Origin: Paulownia fortunei
Taxonomy: Eukaryota > Streptophyta > Magnoliopsida > Lamiales > Paulowniaceae
Direction: 5' to 3'
Assembly (NCBI GenBank): GCA_019321725.1
Contig: CM033107.1
Span: 26,403,445 to 26,467,444, forward strand
Length of the DNA: 64,000 bases
Shown here one piece after another: positions 1 to 17,400 of the stretch (the stretch's first letter is position 1; each line of letters opens with the position of its first letter). A program made the translations under genes and the position numbers. The notes under the pieces are model-generated. The model was not told the origin of the DNA, ran no database searches, and saw nothing but the letters and a program-made list of their open reading frames with translations.

Positions 1-1594
1 CATCAAAAGAATAAGTAAAATAAGACTTAATATATCTGTGTAGGTTTAAGATTTAATAATTTAAACGCTTGGATCAAGTTAAATTCTATAGGTATGTTTG
101 GAAAATCACAATTGATGGGCTCGAGTTTACCCTCAACAAGTAAAAAGTGTGACAAGCCACTCCAATATGTTTTTTCAGACGAGGGTTTGACTTTCTTGAG
201 ATGGTAAGAGTTGTGGTGAGAGCTTGGGAGTTAAAACCCAATGTTTGATAACGAGATGCGATGATTTACATGTTTAAAACACAATACCTTAAACTTTTGA
301 GTTAAGTTGAAATCTATATAGGTGTGAGACTGAATTACAATTGATGGACTCCCCTCGGCTTAATCTCCACAAGTAAGAAGCCCTCTCCAAGAAGAGAGAG
401 AGGATATGCATATATTAATTGGCCCAATCACTATAGATGAAGTCCCAATATTTATTGACTTAATCTCTACAAGTAACAAGTATGATAGGCCCACCAAAAA
501 GAGACAGAGGGTTTGCGTATATCATCATCCTAAGTTCATAATTAGGATATGTGTGATAAGTAAGAGTACCTTTTTCTTTTGCATGCTTATTTTTTTCGCC
601 TATTATAAAGAAGGGTACTCTTTTTTTTCTGATAAGGAAAGAAGGGTCCCCTTGATCCCTATATGGGTGGTACAAATAATTACGCCTTCTTAGGGACATA
701 AAATCACTTGCACTACTTGCCTTATCGGACACCATATTATATAACTACAAAGGAATTTGAGTTTGAAAGACTGAATTTTGAGACTGGAAAATTAATCGGT
801 CGCAATTTTATACATATCAGACAACCGTTCTAGTGGGTTAGATTGTGACCATATGCTATTCAGAAGCTTTTTTTAAGTAAGATTCATTTTTTATCAACAA
901 CTTCAGTCATGAAATTTCATAGGATTGTTTGAAGCTCATGATTATTTTTTGCCCAAGGGTCTATCAGCTTAGCACCTTGGGAGTATCTTGCTAACTAGTT
1001 CATTTTGGAATGCACTATACTGAACCCAAAATCAGGCATCCCCTTCCTCCCACCCACCTGCAGGGTGGGGAGAGGGGGTGTCAACTGGGATAAGGGGATT
1101 GACTGCACTGCTGATTAAATCATATTTAAATCCCTTAGTTTAATTATGTAAGTAGACCCTTGTTGCTTTTTTCACTTAAAGCTGTGGAGGATGCCTGGGA
1201 ATGAGATTGATCATTTTTTGGTCTTGTATCAAATTGAGCAACTAATATCTATTATGTACTATTGAGGCTGCCAAGAAGCTATCTGAAATTGTCAAACTGA
1301 GCTATGTCAAACTTTCTTCTGCCTCTGTACAATAAGTTACTTTGATGCCCGCTGAAATTCCAGATAATACTGAACTAGTGTAAGTTTTGGTTTAGTCTAA
1401 CTCAGGACCTGAAGAAACCCAAATTCTTCCACCGGGTAGACACATTTTTCATTCATTTAGCACCTCGCTGTTCTTGTTTTTTAAGGGCAATTTTGGTTGA
1501 GTTCATATCTTGACGAGTTGAGAAACTTTTCTAGAGTTTCTTTTCCTTTAATTGGTCTCTCTCTCTCTCTCTCTGTCTCACTAGATTTGTGGAG
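1..1594. other. Intergenic, AT-rich, with degenerate repeats
   Basis: No gene is supported here. Near the left edge, three loosely similar stretches (about 60-170, 285-385 and 420-500) share words such as 'acaattgatgg', 'tctacaagtaa' or 'ctccacaagtaag', which suggests an old, diverged repeat. A (CT)n microsatellite lies at about 1555-1575. Short open frames in this stretch show no family signature. Confidence 0.5.
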
Positions 1595-2542
1595 ATGGAC
1601 AGTAGATGCTTCAACAGGGTGAGGCAAGGGGCACTGAAATTGGAGAAAAAGTATTTCAAACTTACTCACTTTGAAGAGGTAATCCTGATATCATATACTA
1701 CTTTCTTGTTCTACTTTATCATTTATTGCTTGCAATTACTGCTATTTATCTATATCCTTTGTGTTGGTGACTGTATCTGTATTAGACCATTATGGAAATC
1801 ATACTCATAAGAATGAGCATGCATTCTTTCATGCAACTTCGATCAAAAATTATTCTGCACCCGTTGGGGGCATAGCCAATTAACTCTCTGTAGCGTTGAA
1901 GTCATTTTAACACTAATTTTTTCGTTTCACGTTCTTTAGTCCACTTTTCATTGTTAATATCAGCCAATCTAACTCTCTCATGTGTTTTTGATGTTTGCAA
2001 AGATGAAGAGGATGAAGGTTACTAGGTAGTGAAACTGAAGAAGCTCTTCCATAACAAGAAGGTAAATGTAATTATCCCAAGTATTCCTTGGTAGTTTTGT
2101 GGTTAGTATGTTTGCTCTGTTTCCTCACTGCTTGCTGTGAAAATATGCGTATCTATTTCATCATGAGCACAAGATGACATTTTAGTATTGCTATGTCTCT
2201 CCCTCTCTTTCATTGTGCTTAACTTTCTGTCGTCCCTCGACTCGTGCACGAACCTTCCTGTTTTCTTCGGCTTGCCTTCACCTTATCGTAATGGCGCCCG
2301 AGCCAAGGGTCGAGCCTAGAGCCTAGAGCCAGCGAGCCCAGAACGGCTGAACCAACATAGACGCCATCTGCATTCTCCATCAGATGAGAGATTAATGAGT
2401 TATCAGAAGCAATGGATGAGATGTGTGCTACTACTATCAAGATGGAAGAAGAGCTTTCAAAAATAGAAGCGGAGAGTAAGAGGATGCTAGAACAAGCTCT
2501 CGAGGAGGCTCGGAAGAGAGAGGATTGGCTACAAGAGAAGTG
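1595..2542 (+). pseudogene. Decayed fragment of an unrecognised coiled-coil gene
   Basis: I do not recognise the family. Three exon-like pieces lie in order on the plus strand. The first (1595-1678) starts with ATG, reads MDSRCFNRVRQGALKLEKKY and onward, and ends at a GTAATC donor. The second (about 2004-2062) follows an AAAG acceptor and encodes an acidic then lysine-rich stretch (DEEDEGY, stop, VVKLKKLFHNKK) before a GTAAAT donor; a TAG lies in that frame. The third (about 2394-2542) encodes a heptad-rich helix starting INELSEAMDE, containing KMEEELSKIEAES, and ends with EDWLQEK and TGA. The charged, leucine-spaced third piece looks like a coiled coil. The in-frame stop and the fact that pieces one and two do not join in phase argue for a relic rather than a working gene. 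Real coding origin is inferred from the amino-acid composition only. Confidence 0.35.
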
Positions 2543-2562
2543 ATGATCTGTAAATTGATTCA

Positions 2563-5500
2563 GAGATTTGGGTACAAAAGCCATGGATATGCATGCAGGT
2601 GGGAGCAACAAGATTTTGTGATGGTTAACCTCTTGGCTACTTGCTTGGACTGTCACACTCATTTGTACGGATGGTTTATTTGATTCATGGGATGATGTTT
2701 TGTAAATGACTTAGTTTACATTGTTGTTGATGGTTAAAGTGGCTTGTTTGGATGACTTATATTTGGTTTATAATGTGTTTAATGAGCCGTATTGTTTGTG
2801 GATGGTTAGAGTTATTGGTTTAGAAGTTGATGTGTTATTTTTTTGTATAGAAATGCTGCTATGAATAGGTTATCAATTTGGATTTAGAGATTAAATTAGT
2901 GAGTATACTCAAAGTTGGAGATTGATTAGAAACATATTCTCTGATGGAATTAGGTCCGCACATATCATCGGATCAAGACACAGATATAGAAACAAATGTT
3001 GATACGAAATTAGAAATGGATTATTGATGAACAATTACATATGATGTGATGAGCCTTGGCTGCAAATTTTGGGGTTCATCATTCTTCAGGGACCAGCACA
3101 TTGCTGGTAACATGAGTGATATTCATTTCCTATTATTCCAAACTGTCCCCATCTTCTGTTTGGTTCAAACTCAACCGATTAATATGCTTATCTTTGTCAA
3201 GAAAGACGTGAATATGAAATCTTTGACATGAAATCCTTAGGTTATGAGCACAAAATTCGTAACAAGGAGAGTTGACAAGTTAATGTCATTGAGGTACCTA
3301 AGAAACCACTAGAGAAATTAATTACCTGATTTTTTTTTATAATGGGATTGAAATTAAAGTATGTATAAATTAGCAATCTAATTTATTTCTTATTGAGTTG
3401 CTTGAAAAAGGTTATATTTCTTTTTAACTTTCTATTTGTGTGCATGCTCTTTTGCTTTTACTAAACCAAACTTTTTAGCTTGAAAAGTTGAGAATAAGAT
3501 CACCAAATTGCACAAACAACTACACCACAGAATCACCAATTCAAGAATTCGTGAATTAAAAAAAAAAAAAAAAACAATTTTTTTGTAAATAACTTTGTCC
3601 CTTTCACCAACAAAAAGTGCAAAAGATTTGTCTTCAAACAGGCCAATACCCGTTGTATTGGGTAAGGGGTCCATGAGCATATGGAGTGCAAGGACAAGAA
3701 AACAAGAGTCACCTAAATCCTGCTTTTACATTGATTTTGATCAATCTCAAATAATAATGTAATTCTTTAAAATAAGAAAAAAAATACAAAAAGAACATCT
3801 TAGAGAAAACCGGAGTGGGGTTGAAGTTGAATAGTTTTGAATTTAGAATTTTGACCAAGTCCAAGTTATGAAACTTGGAATCGCGTTTTTAACTTTGGCT
3901 ATTCCAAGACTAGGCCTAAATAAAGCTTCTTTTTGGTGTTTTAAAACAAAAAAAATTCAAATATTACAAAATTAATGATAGGACATTCATATAATTGAAT
4001 ATGTCTTAAATAAAAATCTATGGACCAACCCACAATATTATACCGGTGCATATGTAGAAGACAAAATAACATTATTGTTGAATATGAATTTCTGCATGCT
4101 AGAATAAAGGTTCATAATGCTCCCGACCACATAATAAAAATACCGCAATATAGTGTGTTTTTTTCATATGTATCATGCATGATACTTAGATTACAAAGAT
4201 AATGTTGATACAAATTTTTTATTGTCAAGATCTACATGTCTATGCACACAATTATTTAAGTTTTTAATTAATATTTTTATAATTAGATCGATAATTAAAT
4301 TGATTTTATTGATCAGCAGTTTAATCGGTCGGATTTGTTCGATCGTCAGTCCGAGTGACTATATTTTTTTTACTACGATATATAAAATAGTATTTTAATA
4401 GACTAATTGTTATGTTTAAGGTAAAAAAATAAATAAATAATTAAAAAATACATTTTACAAAACTCAATATTCAAAAAATCACCAACTAAATATCAAGTTT
4501 AAGTATTCTAAAAAATTAAAAAACTAAAAAATAAAAAAAGAATTGTTGACCGATTTGATTGGTTCAATTAATTTTTTTGTTAATTCGACTGATTTAATCG
4601 AATTTTTAATTTTAAAAGTGCATATAATTATTTAAGTTTTTATTTATTAATATCAAAATTTCATATCACCTATGTTAGTAGTTAGACCGATTCAATCGAA
4701 TTTTAAAAATATTGTCTAACCATCAAGCGTATTGTTTTTTAGAAAGTCCAATTAAGAAATTAGAGTCGGATAATAGATATGCAAATTAGAATTGGTCGAA
4801 GAACAAACCAAAAAGAATAGCGTAGTCAAGTAATCTGCCAGTAAAATATACTGAAAAGGACATGAAAAGTCTTCAAATTTACCTTTATTTGGTCATCAAC
4901 GAGCCTTAGATATAAATCATGTAAGATTAGTTAATTTATGTGGCTCTCATGAAATTTTAACTAAAAAGAAACAGACATACAAGAGGATTCGGCTTAGACC
5001 CCTGGATTTTTTACTTTGACCAGCACCGAAAAAGTTATATATTATATTATTTGGAATATAAAATTGTAGTAAGAAACACTTAAAAAATACCTCTCTCATT
5101 TATTTTTTATATATTTATTTCATCTATTATTCCATTATATTAAATATTTTTTAAAAGTAATTAAACTATATGATTTTCTAAAGATATAAAATAAAGTCAT
5201 AAGTGACCCTTGATTCAAGGTTTCTTCTCCACTTATTGCCGGCAAACCACGCCAAAACCTGCTTGTCGATGTTATTTACTTTTTTATTTAGTTTGAGAAA
5301 ATGTCACATGGTATGTTTTTTTTTGGGAAAAGGTGATTTTTCATAAACAAATGAAAATACTATGCATTAGGAAAACTCCCCCGTCTTATTCATTTTTACA
5401 GTATTATTGGAATCTCAGGGACATATTATTGGAAAAAGTTATAAAATTGCACATACTTTCAGCTAAACAAGATTATAGTATCACGCACAGATTACAATTG

Positions 5501-6296
5501 CTAAGTTAAGCACTAAACCATTTGCTTTTTTTTTTTTTTTCAGTGTCTGCAAGAAATCCCTTCAATGGTTTAGATTATTAGAACTACAGTTGATAGGGAA
5601 TTCGAGTTCTTTAATTTTTTATTCTCGTAATATAAATGTATGCAATTTTTATTCTTGTAATATAAATGTATGCTCTTGAATCCTCTTATTGTTCAAGAGT
5701 TTCTCTATCTCTTCTTATTTTTAAAATTTTGAGCAAAATTTTAAAAATAAAAGCAATTTAAAAGTTAAAACACGTATCCAGCGTGTAATCTACTCTTTTA
5801 TATTTTTTAAGATTAAGAACTTAAAAACTGTTCATCTGCTGCATTGGCTGATAAAATACTTGTATCAATAGATTAAACTATAAATTAACCCAAAAGAAAA
5901 ATGAAAATCCGCCAACTAATAGAGAGAATAAGGCACAAAAGAATAATGATGAGGAAGTTGGAAGACCATAAAGCAGAAAGCTAAAACCGGAGGGGAAAAA
6001 GAAACTTTTTTATGCAAACACAACACACATAAGAGTACTACTGTTCACCAAAGCGAAACGCATGAAAATCATAGTATGCCATTCACACATACCCCATGCC
6101 TATAATGCATGCTCTTGAAATGTGAAAGTTAAAAAGCTTTAGTACAATCACTATTCTTGGATCCACAAAATCAAAAGATCTCATTTTTCACAGATATCCC
6201 AATGCTAAATCTTGAGTGCTGATACTAAGAGAGGAGATTATACTTATTTCTCTTTTGAAGGCTAAAAGTATCCGCACAATTCTTTATCACTATTAA
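2563..6296. other. Intergenic, AT-rich
   Basis: No gene is supported in this 3.7 kb. It is rich in A/T homopolymers (for example 3559-3574 and 5527-5540). Between about 4230 and 4700 several related words recur (gaccgat with aatcgaatttt), and the string 'aattatttaagttttta' occurs twice, near 4240 and 4626. This suggests a degenerate mobile-element remnant. The last few hundred bases should contain the BSK promoter, but no convincing TATA box was picked out. Confidence 0.4.
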
Positions 6297-10603
<4,307 letters not shown>

Positions 10604-12358
10604 AAGTGTATAGATTTCTACTTTTTCTTTATTCGGTCCTTCATGTATTTAGCCTTTCTATCCCCCCTTGTCAAACACCAGAAGATCATCTGAAATTGAT
10701 TTCGAATTTCATTTTTTGAATTATGTAAACTTCAGCTCTCGTTCTTTGAGCTTTGCGAGTTTTGTGGAATGAAAATTCGTTAGATATCTCGATTCTCAAG
10801 AGGCCTTCACCTAATAATCATGATACTCTCTTTCGTCGCGACCCTTAAGTTTCTTTCCTTCGTCCCCATTTTCTTCTTTCCTTATTTTTCAGAGGGTTAG
10901 ATTAAAATCTTCAAGTAGCAAAGAAGTGAGAAAATATCATATTTGTTGCCAATACACAATACATTGTTATGCATCTGATCAATTCCAACCCCACTCCCCC
11001 ACCCCAACCAAAAAAAAAAAAAAATGGAGAAAGGAGGGAAGTTTTACTGTATTTACACTGGGGGTTTAGTGGGATAAAATAAACGAATAAAGTAGTTGAT
11101 GTTTGAAGTTTTAGATGGTTTTTCTCTCAACAAGAATGTTATATCAAACCAATCATAACTTGACTCCGGTTTAAGTTGTTGACAAGAGCATCCGGGCTTC
11201 CCAGCTTTGTTCAAGCGATTAAGGTGAAAAAATTAGCTCTCAATAAGTTGCATATAGAGTTAACCTTTTTAGTAACTTGCATCGACTGACTTCATATAAT
11301 ATGGCATTTTCGTTCCATGCTTTTTTCCTTTTAATTGATTTTCTTACAGTCTGGAAATCGATGAAAGAAGGATTCCAGGATTAATTGCTCCAATCTGCTC
11401 ACAGAAGATGAAGGCAGTTAATATAATCACTGCTTCCGGGTTTTGTAAGGTGTTTCTAACTCCCATTCGGAGGCTTAGCATCAATGCTTCCGGTTTTGAT
11501 AATTAGTGGAATAGTGGAGAAGCAAAAGTCCCGCGCAACACTTGTGTGTGTCCGAACTGATTCAAAATGGAACATCTACATTCCGTTATAATAAAAACAC
11601 AAACATATCATCCAACTAAGTATTTCCTTTACAATGTTAATTCCCATGCATCCCTCGACTCAAACACCAAAATTGTAGCAAATATATCCTCCAATTATGA
11701 TTTTTTATTACATAATTTGACTCATGACATTTAACCATAACTATAGCAACATATCAATATATAAAAATGAATTTTTAGTACATAATTTGACTCATGACAT
11801 TGAACCATAACTATAGCAACATATCAATTTGCAGGGCAATAACTAGATTGAACCATAACTATCAATTTGCTGGGCAATAATTAAAGCACCCCATAGAATA
11901 ACAAATGGTTCTACTTCTAAAAGATTGTGATTTACAACTATGGGAATTAATATCACTCAGCTTCAATTTTTATTGCTCAAATTGAGCTTGTTTGGCCCAT
12001 TACAATATAACTCATGTATTCATTGCAATTTTAAATAGCAAGAGCAAAAATCATCCTCTTTACATTGGAGGTCAATCATTTCCAAGCAGTTGGCCAACTA
12101 AGTTAGTAACCTGCAATAAATATATGAAAGAAAAACTCAAGACTAAAAGTAAAAAACTCAAGAAAATGGCTGAAAGAATATAGGACTACAAAGATTTAGT
12201 ACGCTGAAGATCTTGGCTTTCAGAGGTAATGAATTTTATGAATAATCCGAGAAAAAGATCAACGCTATCAATTGGAAAATTCGCGTACAGAAATGCATCA
12301 ACACTATCAATTGAAAATTCGCCTATTGGGCATTTTCACAAACACAAAGCACAGTTAC
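10604..12358. other. BSK 3' flank and intergenic DNA
   Basis: The BSK 3' UTR probably occupies the first few hundred bases. The rest holds no supported gene, only AT-rich sequence and the 70-bp direct repeat described separately. Confidence 0.5.
11709..11828. repeat. Two-copy direct repeat, 70-bp period
   Basis: A ~50-base segment beginning 'tacataatttgactcatgac' at 11709 recurs at 11779 with one mismatch, giving a 70-bp period. A partial third similarity ('attgaaccataactatcaatttgc') follows to about 11875, and the word 'gggcaataa' also occurs twice there. This looks like a local tandem duplication in intergenic DNA. Confidence 0.8.
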
Positions 12359-12553
12359 CTACTTGTTGAACATATCCACTCTATTCTTCGTCTCCTTCTC
12401 CATCATCCCGACAATCTGCAATAAAAGATTAATGAATAAAAAATTTCCAAGAAATACGAAAGTCCATTACATAAAACATACACCAATTACCGTGTGCAGA
12501 TACAGAATTACCTGTTCTCTCTCAGAAGCAGTAGGGGTGTTGGTGTTATTAGC
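12359..12553 (-). pseudogene. TIM10-like N-terminal fragment (mitochondrial small Tim)
   Basis: Two short exon-like blocks on the minus strand join in phase. Block one (12553-12512) encodes ANNTNTPTASEREQ and ends at a GTAATT donor. Block two (12415-12362), after a TTGCAG acceptor, encodes IVGMMEKETKNRVDMFNK. The joined sequence matches the N-terminus of plant TIM10, an intermembrane-space chaperone that carries carrier precursors to TIM22 (family pattern: EREQIxGMxEKExxxRVxxFNK). A TAG follows directly where the real protein continues into its twin CX3C motifs, and no CX3C-coding sequence is seen downstream. No ATG lies at the expected start; the base string before Ala is CATTCCTA. The retained intron indicates a genomic, not a retroposed, copy. 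I read it as a truncated relic. The match is from memory and is short. Confidence 0.55.
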
Positions 12554-12559
12554 TAGGAA

Positions 12560-13404
12560 TGAAAATATGAAATTGTAATTTGGAGTAAGATGAGAATATA
12601 ACAGGAAAAGTTTAAAACCCTAACTGAATGTTAGGGATGCTTAGTTATCATCGATGTTATCAAAACTGGAATAGCACCATATAATTCACGTATGTATATA
12701 AGTAGTTAAGAAATACTCTTTTTTTTTTCATAAATATTCTGAATTTAATAAATAATATTTATATTTTTTTAAATAAAACGTTTAGTGCATGTAATAATTG
12801 AAAATAAATGTAAGAATGTATTAGTTTCTACAAGAGAAATAATGAAAAATAATGAAAGATTGAGATGGATTTAACATATAAAATTATAATTAAAAACAAG
12901 TGTAAGCAGGTGATGGGACATGTTGTGTAAATGGTAATATAAAAACATAATTTGTTAGTTTTTATAATAGAAATAATGAAAAATGGTAATATAAAAATAG
13001 AATTTATTATTTTTTATAATAGAAATAATGAAAGAATACAAGTGGACTTAACAGATAAAATAATAATAAACAATAAGTGTAAGCAGACATGTTGTATAAA
13101 TGATTATATAAAAATTTATTATTTTTTATTAAAAAAAATGGGATATGTATAGATGGTTAAGTAAAATTGAGTTATTTTTACAACAAAAAATGATGAAGGT
13201 AAGTGGGTGCGTTATTGCTTTTTTCTACTTCTCAAATTTGGTTTAAAAAATGAGACTGTTCCACTTATTTATACTATATAATGGAGATTTAAAACATCTG
13301 AGAGGTTCTTGAACTTTTCAAGAATATTCTAATTATATACCAAATATTAATAGAAAATCTTTTTCCTACTTATTTAGAATTCTTCTCCTACACACTACAA
13401 TTTT
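12560..13404. other. Intergenic, very AT-rich
   Basis: No gene is supported. Repeated near-identical words ('tttttataatagaaataatgaaa', 'gtgtaagcag') occur between about 12820 and 13190, suggesting local duplication of about 60-150 bp units with divergence. Confidence 0.45.
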
Positions 13405-14479
13405 CTATACATTTGTATACTGAATGTGGAACAGCCATGATATGAGAAAAGCAAATACCATACAAGCAAGAAGAAAATTTAAGAAAGGGTGCCCATTTAA
13501 GCAACTTCGAGTTTCAGTAGTCCAGGGTGTGGCAGATGTAGATGCAACAACACTACTCTCACTGGCTTGTTGTGCAGCCTCAATATCATTAGGGCCAACA
13601 ATGTTGCGTGCAATTGAATAACAAATTTCGCAAAGTCCTGCAATTGAGCATCAGCAGCAATATTATTAGAGTCAAAAGGTAAAAGTAAATTGTGAAAACT
13701 TGAAAAGTTCAGAGATGCACTAGACCACAATATTAATCTCTTTTGCCTCGTTGTTTTTGGTAATCACATTTTTTCTTCTATCTTTCACGAAAGTACATTT
13801 TTTCTTATCACAATACCCAGAAATGTACCTTTATAATTCAAAAGAATCCAGAAAATAGAACAGGGACCCATATGTACAAAATTAAACACGCACAGTTACG
13901 TACTGCATAACAGAATAAGTAAAGAAGGCATAAAAATCAATTAAATTTCTGGTGTATAAGAATCTGCACAAAAACATCAGGATTCATAACAAACCATAAC
14001 ATTAACAAACAAAACAACGAAATTGAAAACAACAAATTCAGCACAATGCTTATGAGCAGCAGCCAAATCATCCTTACAACAACATCCCAACTCAATGGCA
14101 AACCCAGAACCAGGGATACTACTCAACAAACTCAAATGACAAATCCTACAACCTCTCTCAACTCTCCCCAAATGCACCTTCTTTTCACCAATCCCACCAC
14201 TTTCTATATCCACTGTACAATCAGAAGGATCAGCCGCTGAGCTCTCATAGATCCCAAAGCCTCATCCTCCAAAATGTCGGAGCTAAAGGGAAAGCTATAA
14301 TCATCATAAGAGCCATCACCATCAGCATTGGAATAGAACCGAGAGTTGCTAGAACCCTCATCAGCGTCGGAGAAACAAACGCTTCCCTCCTCCTCTTCTT
14401 CACTGGTGGCGCTGCCGACGTCAGGTGAGCTCCGGCGGCCGCATTCTGAGTGTACGTGTGGGATTTCTATAGTTGTCAT
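13405..14479 (-). pseudogene. RING-CH (RINGv) membrane E3 ligase gene, apparently broken
   Basis: The family consists of membrane-anchored ubiquitin ligases with a C4HC3 RING-CH domain. The first exon (14479 down to about 14037) starts MTTIEIPHVHSECGRR, has a Glu/Ser/Asp-rich region, and then encodes CRIC, GCCCKDDLAAAHKHCAE: the first four Cys, the His and the next Cys of the zinc site. The second (13637-13405), after a TTGCAG acceptor, supplies CEICYSIARNIVG with the last Cys pair and a C-terminal membrane segment (FLNFLLACMVFAFLISWLF), then TAG. Two problems appear. Near 14251-14257 the N-terminal frame must shift by one base to reach the RING frame; otherwise it stops at 14204. And the usual WFKIKGN linker between the two zinc halves is not found between 13638 and 14037. 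Either a tiny exon escapes me plus a sequence error, or this is a recent pseudogene. Confidence 0.6.
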
Positions 14480-17400
14480 TTTGGAATACTTGCTGTTTTG
14501 TAATTTTTTTTACTAATTTCAAATCGAATTATTATATAAAATTTTATTAGAAAATAATTTTAAATTGCGATTTTATCAAGAAAAATAAAAATACAATTAT
14601 GAGCGATTTTATGATTTTTTATCCATAAAAAGAAATGATTAAATTTCAAAAAATTAAAACATTAATAAAAAAAAATCATTTGAACATATAAATAACATCA
14701 TGATCTTTATCCTAAAATAATAATATAATTGTACTAACAAATAATTATATCGTTGTGTATAAATTTCAATTCATTTCATGTATTCTATTTATTCATTTAA
14801 TTTCATTTAGGTGACATGACTGCTGCTCGTCTTTTGTTTTGAGTTTTGAAATTGAGAGATATGAGTCGAAAGAATAATTAGCTTAATTATTAAGATTTGG
14901 TATGATAAGTTAATTATAAAATTACTTTATTAAAAGTTTGATTTTTTACAATTTTTTTAGTTTTCAAACCGCCATCGCACCGTTAAGGTGGTGGTGTTTT
15001 TGTTTAGTATTTTAAAATGCAATTTTTGTGATAAATTAATATTATTAGTGTAATACGGAACGATTCACATCGATTTGAACGATTTTTAAAAAAAATATGA
15101 TCACTCCCGGACCCAAATCTAAAAAACCTATTTTAAAGCACAAACAGCACGGAAAAGCCTTCATGATTGATGGTTTTAATTAGAATTTGCACATAGGATA
15201 AGTATGTTTTATTATTTTAATTTAATTTGTAAGATTTTTGTTGTGTAACTATCTTGGGACATATGAATCCAATAATGAGATTAGAGGCTAGGTTATGCAT
15301 TCTGATTACTTTCGCTAATGTATGTCTAAATTTCATATGATGAAAATTATGTTTTCTTTTGCATATTTTTATTTGGGAATTTAATTCTAATATTTTGGAG
15401 AACTTGAAAAATATATGCAGCATATCTATAAAATTTGAAATCCAATTTGGTGTGAAATTGATATTGTATAAAAGAGTATTGAAGCAAGAAGATTATGTAA
15501 ATTGAATTCAACATTTACACCATATTCAAGCTTTGAACAGTGTATTTGCACACATAATCTTTTGGGGGAATGGATTTCATTATTTGGGAAGAGAAGTTAA
15601 AGATTTTTGAAAGAATGTGGGTCTCTCTTTGTTAAGGATTTCAACTTTAAAAAGAATTCAATAATACAAATTTGAAAGTCTAGGCGATCTTAGTAATTTG
15701 AATTGGATAAGAATGGCTTCAATTATAAAAATGAAATCTTTATTTTATAAATAAACTCTAATATAGTACTTGTAATTTACATTAGTGAATTATTTGTGTA
15801 GATTTTTACTTTTTGCTCTTTGTTACAATACAACTTCCAAATGTTATAACATCTTAATCTGACCAATCAGTTGAAGTTGGTAATAGTACTAAAACTGATA
15901 TTACAGTTATTATCAAGAGCTGGTCATTAGATATGCTTAATGAGATTTTGAAAATTGATCTATTGAATGTGCAGGAATCATCTTCGGGAACGAGCAACAA
16001 CTACACGCCCACTTTGTGAGAAGGAACGAACTATTAATATTAAAAGACAAAAATGGGAGCCTTCGATATAGAGTCAAACTATCTAAATATTTTATTATTT
16101 ATATATTATATCAGTTTTGATATTATAAGAATTTCGATTCATGGTGTTTGTTAATGTTATTTATTATTGGTCAATTAATTTTGAAAAGACCACGAAATTG
16201 TTCAGCATTGCATTGACAAAAATAGTTGCATTAATTAATTGAGTAAAAGCATCAATTGGACACTCAATTCTAGACATAAACAATGCATTAGAGATTGAAT
16301 TAAACTCATTCGTTATGGCCAGTCATGTAGATTAATAGGAGATAGTAGAATCTTTTACCAATAATCTTGGCCCTTCCTTGTTATGGCCTGCAGGCTTTCC
16401 TCTTTGTGACTCATGAAAACTGTCCATTAGTGGGCCGAAACAGAGCCCAAAAGAAGCACATGGCCACCAATTTCCACAGTATTATTCCAACCCACATGTG
16501 TCCGAAAGAATGAAACAGGAAACTCCCAGGAAAAAAAATCTTGTGCAGTGTTTGGGCAAGAAAACACCTGAATCTAAAGAACAGGTGATATCTGAGGACC
16601 CTAATTCCAAATCTGGAGGGGCCATTAATTTAAGAAAATAATACTAATAATTTCAGATTGGTTCATGCTTTGCTACTGCACAAGTACATGCACTTTTACT
16701 TAAATTAAGCAGGTGGAGGAATAAAATAATATTTGGTTAATGATTCCACCACCCCTAACGACGCGACTAATTAATGGAACATTAATAGATTATGTCCGCA
16801 ATCATCAACGCAAAAAGAATCATTACCAAGTATTAGGTGTTAATCCTAATAAGACTGCACTTTTACTTACCATTTTGCTGTGGTAGTGTTAAACTTTTGG
16901 CCACGCCTGGAGAAAAGTTGCAAAAGGTGCATTTTCATGTGCTGACTATTGTACAAGTTTGTGGACCTGTAAAAACGTATATTTTCTTTTGTTATCCATG
17001 TACAAAAGTCACCACTCGTTCATTGCTGATCTCACATCATTTAGATTTACAAATTTATAGTTCCCATATTAATTTTCAAATATAAAAAGGCATTGACCTC
17101 ATCAAAATTCTGAGGGAATGTTAATCTCACCAGTTGTGGTATTTGTGTTAGCGGCAAATTAAGGATTTAACTCCAAACAGCAAATATAGTACTTAAGTAT
17201 GATAGGTATTGGGTTTTCTTCCATTTTACATTCTCAATTTATTCTTTCAAAATAAAAATAAATATACATCATATTTTTTAATTAATTTTTCTTCTAATAC
17301 ACGCATTTTTTAGTACATTTTCGAAAATACACTCTCTTACAACACCAAAAATAAAACCAATGTATGACCCCTAGCAATTTTCTGTTTTCTTGTGGGATCA

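Noticed and set aside
2219..2662. 147-residue open frame on the minus strand
   Set aside because: It is antisense to the coiled-coil piece at 2394-2542, whose plus-strand reading looks far more protein-like.
13805..13850. Possible micro-exon supplying the missing RING-CH linker (W-x6-K before a GTACAT donor)
   Set aside because: It resembles the linker only by one Trp and length, and has no AG acceptor in front, so it is probably coincidence.
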